From contig NZ_CP097322.1 of assembly GCF_023515955.1 (NCBI RefSeq), forward strand, positions 5,938,501 through 6,002,500: a stretch of 64,000 nucleotides of DNA, written 5' to 3'. The position numbers and the translations under genes are program-made. The notes under the pieces were generated by a model. It was given only the letters and a program-made list of their open reading frames with translations. It was not told the origin of the DNA and made no database searches. The DNA comes from Streptomyces sp. RerS4 (GTDB taxonomy: Bacteria; Actinomycetota; Actinomycetes; Streptomycetales; Streptomycetaceae). This document shows positions 1-42,200 of the stretch, in pieces; within the stretch, counting starts at the first letter, position 1, and each line of letters opens with the position of its first letter.

Positions 1-266
1 TAGGTGGTCACGATGACCACCTTGGTACGGGGCGACTCCCGCAGGATGTGCCCGGTCGCGGCCACCCCGTCCATCGCCCCCATCCGCAGGTCGAGCAGGA
101 CGATGTCCGGTTTCAGCCGGCCCGCCTGTACGACCGCCTCCTCGCCCGAGCCGGCCTGGCCCACGACCCGGATGCCCGCGTCCAGCTCCAGCATCGCCGA
201 CAGACCCTCCCGGACCACCGGATGGTCATCGACGAGCAACACCCCGATCGGTTCGCGCTCACTCAT
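1..266 (-). CDS. Response regulator, NarL/LuxR type (partial, C-terminus beyond window)
   Basis: Only the first 88 residues of the receiver domain are present; the gene continues to the left of base 1. Visible landmarks are the acidic pair Asp13-Asp14 followed by HPVVREGL, the phospho-acceptor Asp59 in DIVLLDLRM, and the conserved Thr in VVIVTT near the break. The HPVVREGL signature is typical of NarL/LuxR-family regulators, so a C-terminal helix-turn-helix is expected outside the window (inference). The ATG at 266 has a GAGGAG ribosome site just upstream and overlaps the end of the histidine kinase gene by 8 bases, so the two are translationally coupled and form a cognate pair. It lies in the flank across a terminator from the PKS genes, so a role in their control is possible but not shown. 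Confidence 0.93.
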   Translation of the reverse strand, partial: MSEREPIGVLLVDDHPVVREGLSAMLELDAGIRVVGQAGSGEEAVVQAGRLKPDIVLLDLRMGAMDGVAATGHILRESPRTKVVIVTT

Positions 267-1539
267 CGTCCGACTCCTCTCCCACCGGGCCCAGCGGCAC
301 CGTCACCTCGACACTCGTGCCCGCTCCCGGGCTGCTGTCGACCCGCACCGTTCCGCCGATCTCCGCCACCCGGGCCCGCATCCCGCGCAACCCGAAACCG
401 CTCTGCGCCTCGCTGCGGTCCTCTTCCGGCACGGCCTCGCGCCAGGCGTCCACGGCGAAGCCCGCGCCGTCGTCGCGGACCACCAGCCGCAGCGCCCGCG
501 GCGCGTACGCCACCAGCACCTCCACGGCGTGGGCGCCGCGCGCGTGCTTGCGTACGTTCGCGAACGACTCCTGCGCCGAACGGAGCAGCACCACGCTCAC
601 CGCCATCGGCAGCGGCTGCTCCTCGCCCTCGGCCGTGCACCGCACCGTCAGCCCCGTCTCCTCCTTCAGCAGGTCCGCCTGCCGGCGTACGGCCTGCACC
701 AGCGAGCTCTCCCGCAGCGCCGGCGGGGTCAGCTTCGAGACGAACCCGCGGGCCTCGGCCAGGCTGTCGCGGGCGACCCGCCCCGCCAGCCCGAGCCGCG
801 CCCCCGCCCGTTCGGGATTGTCCACCACCTCCGACTCGGCGGCCTGCACCAGACTGATGATGCTGGTCAGGCTCTGCGCCAGGGTGTCGTGGATCTCACG
901 GGCCAGCCGCTCGCGCTCGGCCGAGATACCGGCCTGGTGGGACAGGTGCGCCTCGCGCTCCCGGCTGCGCCGCAGCTCACCGATCAACTCGGCCCGCTCG
1001 GAGCTCTGCTGCACCACGCGGGTGATCCACAGGCCGAGCAGCACCGACAGGGCGATGCCCAGCAACGAGATGGGCAGCACCGACAGGATGTCCGGGTCGA
1101 ACGCGCCGCCCCGCAGCCACACCACCGTCACCGGCCACAGGTTGGCCACGACGACCAGCACGATCGCCGGCGGCATCGACAGGCTCATCATGAGCATGGG
1201 GACCACCGCGAACAGCGCGAAGGAACCACCGAGGTCGAGCGTGCTGGAGAAGGCGAACAGCAGGAACAGCCCGGCGGAGAAGACGACATTGCGCCGGCCC
1301 TTCGTCCGCTCGATCATCGGTTTGCGGCCGAGACCGGCGTACCAGGGCACGATCAGCGTCAGCGCGCCGATGGCGAGGGCCCGGCGGACCTGGTCCTCGT
1401 CGGAGGTGAACAGCAAAATGACCGTGACGAGGTAGGAGACGGCGAAGTAGCCGTCCCACAGGCCGAACCAGCGGCTCCCCGAGTCGACCCCGCGACGGGG
1501 GGCCTTCCGCGGGACCTCCTCCTGCGTGTATATGTGCAC
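259..1539 (-). CDS. Sensor histidine kinase, HisKA_3 (NarX/LiaS-like) family
   Basis: Membrane sensor kinase expected to autophosphorylate and pass the phosphate to the response regulator whose start it overlaps. The N-terminal half contains about six hydrophobic segments with no large extracellular domain, suggesting signal sensing within or close to the membrane. A short coiled linker follows, then the dimerisation/phospho-acceptor box ERERLAREIHDTLAQ with His217, which is characteristic of HisKA_3. The ATPase domain has DDGAGF and GFGLRGMRARV boxes. I chose the GTG at 1539 (VHIYTQEE, 426 aa) because an AGGA lies about 8 bases upstream in the transcript. An in-frame start at 1599 would add 20 residues of low-conservation sequence inside the divergent promoter region. 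The ligand is not predictable. Confidence 0.92.
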   Translation of the reverse strand: MHIYTQEEVPRKAPRRGVDSGSRWFGLWDGYFAVSYLVTVILLFTSDEDQVRRALAIGALTLIVPWYAGLGRKPMIERTKGRRNVVFSAGLFLLFAFSSTLDLGGSFALFAVVPMLMMSLSMPPAIVLVVVANLWPVTVVWLRGGAFDPDILSVLPISLLGIALSVLLGLWITRVVQQSSERAELIGELRRSREREAHLSHQAGISAERERLAREIHDTLAQSLTSIISLVQAAESEVVDNPERAGARLGLAGRVARDSLAEARGFVSKLTPPALRESSLVQAVRRQADLLKEETGLTVRCTAEGEEQPLPMAVSVVLLRSAQESFANVRKHARGAHAVEVLVAYAPRALRLVVRDDGAGFAVDAWREAVPEEDRSEAQSGFGLRGMRARVAEIGGTVRVDSSPGAGTSVEVTVPLGPVGEESDDE

Positions 1540-1575
1540 GGCACCAGTCCTACCACGAGCCCCACCGGTGTCCGT

Positions 1576-1607
1576 CGATCGGTTGACAGCCGGTCCCACC
1601 GATCGGT
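1576..1607. promoter_or_regulatory. Paired CGATCGGT sites in the divergent kinase/membrane-protein promoter region
   Basis: CGATCGGT occurs at 1576-1583 and again at 1600-1607, 24 bp apart. The second copy is part of the perfect 10-bp palindrome ACCGATCGGT (1598-1607). A TTGACA hexamer lies between them at 1583-1588. The site lies between the divergent kinase gene and the rightward membrane-protein gene, where an operator for the adjacent response regulator could sit. The binding role is inference; no good -10 hexamer is apparent at the right spacing. Confidence 0.35.
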
Positions 1608-1706
1608 CGGCACCCGGGCCGAGCCGCCCCGCCTACGTTGGAACCAGCGGAAGGAGAACCGCGACAACGGATTTCGAGGCAATGCGGAAAGGGCGGGTTC
1701 GCTCAC

Positions 1707-2243
1707 GTGGGGCAGTTCACGACGGCACTCATCACCGGAACGACGATCCTGGCCGTCATCCTCGCGACCGACACCGGCCACCGGCGCATCACCGCCGCGA
1801 GGATCGCCGGCCCCACACTGGTGGCGTTCGTCGTCGTGGGTGTCTGCGTACACTCTTTCCCGACGGCCGGCAACGACACGTCGCTGCACCTCGCCGGCAT
1901 TGGCGTGGGTGGCATCTGCGGACTCGTCGCGAGCTCCCTGCTCACCGCCCACCAAGACCGTGCGGGAGACATCCGCAGCGTCGGCGGACTCGGCCACGCG
2001 GCCGTCTGGGCCCTCCTCTTCGGAGCCCAGATCCTCTTCGCCTACGGCTGCGAGCACTGGTTCGGCGCACGCGTCACGCGCTTCACCGCCGACTACCAAC
2101 TCAGCGGCAGCGAGGTCCTCGTGAGCTCGCTCGCCCTGATGTCGCTGTCGATGGTGACGGCCCGCACGGCCGTCCTGCTGTCCCGGCTGCGCGCCGTACG
2201 GGCCGCGACGGCACCGGTCCCCGAGGACCGGAGAGCGAACTGA
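1707..2243 (+). CDS. Small integral membrane protein of unknown function
   Basis: A protein of about 178 residues from the GTG at 1707 (MGQFTTALITG...). It is mostly hydrophobic, with roughly four membrane-spanning segments: near residues 3-18, 25-45, 58-75, and two more after residue 95 around the stretches AAVWALLFGAQILFAYG and LVSSLALMSLSMV. The C-terminus is a short basic, Ala/Arg-rich cytoplasmic tail. An alternative TTG start at 1638 adds 23 hydrophilic residues and also has a purine-rich site (GGAAGGAG) beside it, so the N-terminus is not settled. I see no catalytic motif and cannot name a family. It is divergent from the kinase gene and precedes the PH-domain pair by about 70 bp, so it could be co-transcribed with them. 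Confidence 0.75.
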   Translation: MGQFTTALITGTTILAVILATDTGHRRITAARIAGPTLVAFVVVGVCVHSFPTAGNDTSLHLAGIGVGGICGLVASSLLTAHQDRAGDIRSVGGLGHAAVWALLFGAQILFAYGCEHWFGARVTRFTADYQLSGSEVLVSSLALMSLSMVTARTAVLLSRLRAVRAATAPVPEDRRAN

Positions 2244-2315
2244 AAACCATGCGGTACGAGTTGGTGCCAGTTGACCGGCGATGATCCAAGATCCTTCAGG
2301 AACCAGGGTGAAGCA

Positions 2316-2816
2316 GTGCTAGACAACCAAGAACTGAGGCTCCGTCCGCCTCGCCACCGCGTCGACAGCCGTGCCATCGGCTGGTGGACCCTCCAGTCGT
2401 CCCTCTTCGCCCTGCCGCTCCCGATCGTCTTCGGCGTGCTCTGGCTCTTCATCACGCCGGCGCGCTTCGTCTTCGGCCCCCTCTTCCTCGTCGCGCTCGT
2501 CCCCGGCCTCCTCTACATGGGCGTCATGCCCATCTGGCGCTACCGGGTGCACCGCTGGGAGATGACCGACGACGCCGTCTACGCCGCCTCCGGCTGGCTC
2601 TGGCAGCGCTGGCGCGTCGTGCCCCTGTCGCGCGTCCAGACCGTCGACATGCTCCGCGGCCCGCTCCAGCAGCTGTTCGGACTGTCCGGGATCACCGTCA
2701 CCAGCGCCTCCTCCGCCGGCGCCGTGAAGATCAAGGGCCTGGACCACGCCACGGCCACCGAACTCGTGGAGCAGCTCACCAGGTCCACCCAGGCCGTACC
2801 GGGAGACGCGACGTGA
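2316..2816 (+). CDS. Bacterial PH-domain membrane protein (YdbS-like, bPH_2/DUF304)
   Basis: 166-residue protein. After a basic N-terminus (LRLRPPRHRVD) there are two hydrophobic helices (about residues 23-45 and 50-72) and then one bPH_2 domain: YRVHRWEMTDDAVYAASG, WQRWRVVPLSRVQTVDMLRGPLQQLFGL and a KIKGL strand, ending in a helix that reads ATATELVEQL. The VPLSRVQTVD and GPLQQLFGL motifs are the hallmark of the YdbS family. The GTG start at 2316 follows GGTGAAGCA; the longer ATG frame from 2271 adds 15 unlikely residues. Its stop overlaps the GTG of the next gene (GTGA at 2813-2816), indicating coupling. The family is membrane-associated and generally of unknown function; no direct link to the PKS is visible. 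Confidence 0.9.
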   Translation: MLDNQELRLRPPRHRVDSRAIGWWTLQSSLFALPLPIVFGVLWLFITPARFVFGPLFLVALVPGLLYMGVMPIWRYRVHRWEMTDDAVYAASGWLWQRWRVVPLSRVQTVDMLRGPLQQLFGLSGITVTSASSAGAVKIKGLDHATATELVEQLTRSTQAVPGDAT

Positions 2817-4366
2817 CACCGGACAGCGCGGTACGACACACCGACGGGGCCGCGAACGACACGTGGGGGCGCCTCAACCCCCGCCTGTTCCTCGTCAACC
2901 TCAGCGTCGTGGCCACACCGCTGGCCACCTTCGGCGCCACCACCGTCCTCACCGGCGGGGAGATCAACCTCCAGGTCCTGATCACCTTCGTCTCGTTCCT
3001 CATCACCTGCCTGGTCATCGCCGGCATCAGCATGATGCGCCTGATCACCACCCGCTACCGGGTCACCCCCGACCGGGTCGAACTCCACAAGGGCCGGTTC
3101 TTCCGCAGCGAACGCTCGATCCCCGTCGACCGCATCCGCAGCGTCGACCTGACCGCCAACCCCCTGCACCGGATCTTCGGCCTCACCTCCCTGAAGATCG
3201 CCACCGGCGACCAGGCCACCTCCGGCGGCGGCCTGTCCCTGGACGGCCTCGCCGTCCGCGACGCCGAGGAACTGCGCCGCCGGCTGAGCGAACTGCGCCA
3301 CGCCCGCCAGGGCCTGGACACCGCCGACCCCGACACCGACTCCACCCTCGCCGAACTCGACTGGGCGTGGCTGCGGTACGCGCCGCTCACCCTGTGGGGC
3401 GTCGGCGGTGTCTTCATCGCCGTCGGCAGCGTCTACCGCACGCTGCACCAGATGAAGATCGACCCGCTGGAACTGGGCATCGTCAAGGACATCGAGGCCC
3501 GCTTCGGCTCCGTACCCCTCTGGTACGGGATCCTGCTCACCGTCGCCGTCATCGTCGTGATCGGCGTCGCCGGCTCCACGGCCACCTTCATAGAGGGCTG
3601 GGGCGGCTACCACCTCGACCGCCCCGAGACGGGCATGCTCCGCGTCCGCCGTGGCCTGCTCGTCACCCGCTCCGTCAGCATCGAGGAACAGCGCCTGCGC
3701 GGCGTCGAAGTGGCCGAGCCGCTGCTGCTGCGCTGGGCCGGCGGCGCCCGCGTGAAGGCCGTCGCGAGCGGCCTCGGCGACGAGGACGAGAACAGCAGCC
3801 GCAGCCGGCTCACCCCGCCCGTCCCCCTGGCCCTGGCCCGCCGCATCGCCGCCGACGTCCTCGGCGAGCGCGTCTCCCCGACCACCGAGGCCCGGCTCGC
3901 GCCGCACCCCCGCGCCGCCCTGCGGCGCAGGATCAACCGCGCCCTGATCTGGTCCGTCCTGATCGCCGCACCCTTCGTGGGCCTCGGACTGTGGCTGACC
4001 CCGGTGCTCGTGCACACCGGCTGGATCACCGCCGTCGTCCTGTTCTGCGTCGGCGTGGCCTTCGCCTTCGACGCCTACCGCAACCTCGGCCACGCCATCC
4101 ACGGCCCCTACCTGGTGACCCGGTCCGGCACCTTCACCCGTCGCACCGCCGCCCTCCAGCGCGACGGCGTCATCGGCTGGTCCATCACCCGCTCGGTCTT
4201 CCAGCGCCGCGCCGGCCTGCTCACCCTGGGCGCCGCGACGGCGGCCGGCAACGGGGTCTACAAGGTCCGCGACGTAGGGGTCTCCGAGGGTCTCGCCCTC
4301 GCCGAGGACGCCATACCGGGCCTGCTGGCCCCGTTCATCGAACGGGCGCCGGCGCGCCACCGCTGA
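2813..4366 (+). CDS. Multi-PH-domain membrane protein (YdbT-like, bPH_2)
   Basis: 517 residues from the overlapping GTG at 2813. Three bPH_2-type modules alternate with pairs of membrane helices. The first follows two helices and carries TRYRVTPDRVELHKG, IPVDRIRSVD and NPLHRIFGL (about residues 80-165). The second has YHLDRPETGMLRVRRGLLV and SVSIEEQRLRGVEV. The third has GPYLVTRSGTFTRRTAALQRDGVIGW. This YdbS-YdbT order and coupling is widespread in Gram-positive bacteria, and the products are thought to act together at the membrane. It is the last gene before a strong terminator, so the transcription unit ends here. Nothing about it suggests a polyketide role; I read it as chromosomal flank. 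Confidence 0.9.
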   Translation: MTPDSAVRHTDGAANDTWGRLNPRLFLVNLSVVATPLATFGATTVLTGGEINLQVLITFVSFLITCLVIAGISMMRLITTRYRVTPDRVELHKGRFFRSERSIPVDRIRSVDLTANPLHRIFGLTSLKIATGDQATSGGGLSLDGLAVRDAEELRRRLSELRHARQGLDTADPDTDSTLAELDWAWLRYAPLTLWGVGGVFIAVGSVYRTLHQMKIDPLELGIVKDIEARFGSVPLWYGILLTVAVIVVIGVAGSTATFIEGWGGYHLDRPETGMLRVRRGLLVTRSVSIEEQRLRGVEVAEPLLLRWAGGARVKAVASGLGDEDENSSRSRLTPPVPLALARRIAADVLGERVSPTTEARLAPHPRAALRRRINRALIWSVLIAAPFVGLGLWLTPVLVHTGWITAVVLFCVGVAFAFDAYRNLGHAIHGPYLVTRSGTFTRRTAALQRDGVIGWSITRSVFQRRAGLLTLGAATAAGNGVYKVRDVGVSEGLALAEDAIPGLLAPFIERAPARHR

Positions 4367-4397
4367 CACACCCGCAGACCAACTGGCGTACCCCCGG

Positions 4398-4437
4398 AAG
4401 CGGAGGGGCGGTCCTCGTGACCGCCCCTCCGCTTTTT
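4398..4437 (+). terminator. Strong intrinsic terminator separating the flank from the PKS locus
   Basis: A perfect 16-bp stem, AAGCGGAGGGGCGGTC (4398-4413) with its exact complement at 4419-4434, closes a 5-base loop (CTCGT) and is followed by a short T run (five Ts, 4433-4437). It begins 32 bp after the YdbT-like stop codon. It marks the probable left boundary of the PKS transcription unit. Confidence 0.93.
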
Positions 4438-4623
4438 GGCCCTCCATGACCGCCCGCAACGGCCTGGTGCGCGCCCTGGACACCGCCATCTGGCTGGACG
4501 AGTACCGGCCCGACATCCGCCTCCAGGCCCGTACCTCTTTCACCCCGACCGGACACGAGAACCCGGCCAATTCTTGCGATCGCCCACCTGTCGAGTGCAT
4601 TATGATGCGGTCGCAACTCGCAT

Positions 4624-4636
4624 ATGTGCAGCACAT
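4624..4636. promoter_or_regulatory. Perfect 6-1-6 inverted repeat ATGTGC-A-GCACAT (operator candidate)
   Basis: Two 6-bp arms are exact complements around a single A. It lies about 20 bp downstream of the candidate -10 hexamers, where a repressor dimer or the leader RNA could act. It does not match an operator consensus I can name with confidence. Confidence 0.45.
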
Positions 4637-4639
4637 TTC

Positions 4640-4680
4640 GAGGGGTCTCCGCATAGGGGCCCCTAGGGGACCGTTAGGGG
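4640..4680. promoter_or_regulatory. Helically phased TAGGGG direct repeats with an embedded palindrome
   Basis: TAGGGG occurs at 4654-4659, 4664-4669 and 4675-4680, with starts 10 and 11 bp apart, and a partial copy GAGGGG lies at 4640-4645. The first two copies form a perfect 12-bp palindrome, TAGGGGCCCCTA (4654-4665). Direct repeats at one helical turn are typical of SARP-type pathway activators, and G-rich repeats also occur in LuxR/LAL-type sites. Assignment to either family is inference. Confidence 0.5.
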
Positions 4681-4744
4681 TTTCTGCACCGCCTCCACCA
4701 TGCCAGGGTCATAACCGGTATTGGGTTTCTCTGCACGGAGTGAT

Positions 4745-4748
4745 GGAG
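4745..4748 (+). promoter_or_regulatory. Ribosome binding site fixing the pks1 start at 4755
   Basis: GGAG at 4745-4748 is 6 bases before the ATG at 4755. The upstream in-frame ATG at 4743 has its nearest GGAG (4737-4740) only 2 bases away, which is too close. I therefore place the start at 4755 (MLNESQDF). Confidence 0.7.
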
Positions 4749-4754
4749 CGCGCG

Positions 4755-39137
<34,383 letters not shown>

Positions 39138-39194
39138 CCTTGATGCCCGATCCGATGCCCCAGCCCGAATCCCGCATGCGATCCGCATTTCTCC

Positions 39195-39200
39195 AGGAGG
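39195..39200 (+). promoter_or_regulatory. Strong ribosome binding site of pks2
   Basis: AGGAGG, extended to AGGAGGTGA (39195-39203), precedes the GTG at 39211. It decides for this GTG over the in-frame GTG at 39220. No promoter or terminator is evident in the 73-bp pks1-pks2 gap, so co-transcription is likely. Confidence 0.8.
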
Positions 39201-39210
39201 TGACGTTCCA

Positions 39211-42200
39211 GTGGCCGGCGTGAACGAAGAAAAGCTTCTCGAAAACCTGAAATGGATGACCACGGAGCTGCGGCGGGCCCGCCGCCGCCTCCAGGAGGTC
39301 GAGCAGGACGCCCGTGAACCCCTCGCGATCGTCGCGATGAGCTGCCGCTTCCCCGGCGGCGTACGGTCCCCAGAGGACCTGTGGCGACTGGTCTTCGAGG
39401 GCGGCGACGCCATCACCGGATTCCCCGACGACCGCGGCTGGGACATCGGATCCCTCGCCGACCCGGACCCCGACCGCAAGGGCACCTTCTACAACACCGG
39501 CGGCGGATTCCTCACCGACGCCACCCGCTTCGACCCCGAATTCTTCGGCATATCGCCGCGCGAGGCCCTGGCGATGGACCCGCAGCAGCGCCAGATCCTG
39601 GAAACCTCCTGGGAGGTCTTCGAGCGGGCCGGAATCGACCCCGCGTCCGTACGCGGCACCCGCACCGGCGTCTACATCGGCGCCGGCGCCATGGGCTACG
39701 GCGCCGACCTCCGCGAGGTCCCCGAGGGCCTCGAAGGGCTCCTGCTGACCGGTGGCGCGACGAGCGTGCTGTCGGGCCGCGTCAGCTACGTCCTCGGGCT
39801 GGAGGGCCCGGCCGCCACCATCGACACGGCCTGCTCGTCGTCGCTGGTCGCCCTGCACCTGGCCGCGCAGGCCCTGCGCCAGCGCGAGTGCTCGCTCGCC
39901 CTGGTCGGCGGCGTGTGCGTCATGCCCACCCCCGACGTGTTCGTCGAGTTCAGCCGCCAGCGCGGGCTCGCCGCCGACGGCCGCTGCAAGTCCTTCGCCG
40001 CCGCCGCCGACGGCACCGGCTGGTCCGAGGGCGTCGGCGTGCTCCTCGTGGAGCGGCTCTCGGACGCCCGCCGCAACGGGCACCCCGTACTGGCCGTCGT
40101 CCGCGGCAGCGCCGTCAACCAGGACGGCGCCAGCAACGGCCTCACCGCCCCCAACGGCCCCGCCCAGCAGCGCGTCATCCGCCAGGCCCTGGAGAACGCC
40201 CGCCTCTCGGCCGCCGAGGTCGACGCGGTCGAGGCGCACGGTACGGGGACCCGTCTCGGCGACCCCATCGAGGCGCAGGCGCTGCTCGCGACGTACGGGC
40301 AGGACCGCCCGGCCGACCGGCCGCTGCGCCTCGGCTCCCTCAAGTCGAACCTCGGGCACACCCAGGCCGCCGCGGGCGTCGCCGGCATCATCAAGACGGT
40401 CATGGCGATCCGCCACGGCGTCCTCCCGCGGACCCTCCACGTCGACGAGCCGACCCCCGACGTCGACTGGTCGGCGGGCGCCGTCTCCCTGCTCACCGAG
40501 GCCATGCCGTGGCCCGAGACCGGCGCCCCGCGCCGCGCGGCCGTCTCCGCCTTCGGCGTGAGCGGCACCAACGCGCACACCATCATCGAGCAGGCCCCCG
40601 AGGAGGAGCCGGACCAGGGTCAGGCACCCGCCGCCGCGACCCCGGTCCGGCCACCGCTGTTGCCCTGGACGCTCTCCGGCCGCAGCGCCGCCGCCCTGCG
40701 CGCCCAGGCCGCCCGCCTGATCGCCGCCCGCGAGCGGGACGCCGCCGGCGCTTCCGCCCTCGACGTCGGCCACTCCCTCGCCACCACCCGCGCCGCCCTG
40801 GAACACCGCGCGGTGATCGTCGGCCGCACGGACGACGCACTCGACACCGCCCTCGCCGCGCTCGCCGCCGGCGAGGAGGCCGCGGGCCTGATCACGGACA
40901 CCGCGACCGAGGGCAGGACCGCCTTCCTGTTCACCGGGCAGGGCAGCCAGCGTCTCGGCATGGGCCGCGAACTGTACGACGCCTACCCGGTGTTCGCCGC
41001 CGCGCTCGACGCGATCTGCGAGCGGCTCGCTCTCGAACTGCCGCTGAAGAGCGTCCTGTTCGGCTCGGATGCCGAGCTGCTGAACCGTACCGAGTACACC
41101 CAGCCGGCGCTGTTCGCCGTCGAGGTGGCGCTGTTCCGGCTGCTCGAATCGTGGGGCCTGCGCCCCGACTTCCTGTCCGGGCACTCCATCGGCGAGGTGG
41201 CCGCCGCGCACGTGGCGGGCATCCTGTCGCTGGACGACGCGTGCACGCTCGTCACCGCCCGCGCCCGGCTGATGCAGTCGATGCCCGCCGGCGGCGCGAT
41301 GATCGCCGTCCAGGCCGCGGAGTCCGAGATCCTGCCGCTGCTGACGGACCGCGTGGACATCGCCGCCGTCAACGGCCCGCGGTCGGTGGTGATCTCCGGC
41401 GACGCCGACGCCGCCACCGCGCTCGCCGCCGGCTTCGAGGCGCGCGGCCGCAAGACCAAGCGGCTCGCCGTCAGCCACGCCGCCCACTCGCCGCACATGG
41501 ACGGCATGCTCGACGCCTTCCGACAGGTGGCGGAGGGCATCACGTACGAGGCCCCGAGCATCCCCGTCGTGTCCAACCTGACCGGCGCCCTCGTCACCGA
41601 CGAGATGGGCTCGGCGGACTTCTGGGTCCGCCACGTCCGCGAGGCCGTGCGCTTCGTCGACGGCGTACGCGCCCTGGAAGCCGCCGGCGTGACCACGTAC
41701 GTCGAGGTCGGGCCCGAGGGCCTCCTGTCCGCCCTCGCCCAGGACTGCGTCACCGGCGAAGGCGTCGCCTTCGTCCCCGCCCTGCGCGCCGGCCGCCCCG
41801 AGCCCGAGACGGCCCTCACCGTCCTGGCCCGCGCCCACGCCCACGGCGGCGCCGTCGACTGGTCGGCGTACTTCGCCGGCACCGGCGCCCGGAGCGTCGA
41901 CCTGCCCACCTACGCCTTCCAGCACGAGCGCTACTGGCTGGAGCCCGGCGCCGACACGGCCGGCGACGTCACCGTCGCCGGACTCGACCCCGCCGCGCAC
42001 CCGCTGCTCGGCGCGGCCGTCACCCTGGCCGGCTCGGACCGCCTGCTGTGCACCGGCCGACTCTCGACGCGCACCCACCCGTGGCTCGCCGACCACACCG
42101 TGGCCGCCGCGGCGGTACTGCCCGGCGCGGCCTTCGTCGAACTGGCCGTACGCGCCGGTGACCAGGCCGGCTGCGGGCACGTCGAGGAACTCGTGCTCGA

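Larger units (their letters stand above)
4438..4754 (+). promoter_or_regulatory. Non-coding PKS leader/promoter region
   Basis: This 317-bp stretch between the terminator and the first PKS start has no convincing gene. It contains the most A/T-rich patch of the window (about 4571-4640). A TTGCGA at 4574-4579 lies 18 bp before CATTAT at 4598-4603; TATGAT at 4601-4606 is an alternative -10 but lacks a good -35. Downstream are an inverted repeat (4624-4636) and TAGGGG repeats (4654-4680), both placed where an activator or repressor could act. The frame of the first PKS gene stays open back to 4446, but that extension would translate promoter-like DNA. Confidence 0.6.

Noticed and set aside
4..2124. 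706-codon plus-strand frame over the two-component genes
   Set aside because: It overlaps the recognisable kinase and response regulator on the other strand and has compositionally biased, domain-free sequence.
4446..4754. N-terminal extension of pks1 back to 4446
   Set aside because: The frame is open but the first 103 codons would cover the promoter-like A/T-rich patch and regulatory repeats just after the terminator. No RBS supports it, while 4755 has GGAG 6 bases away.
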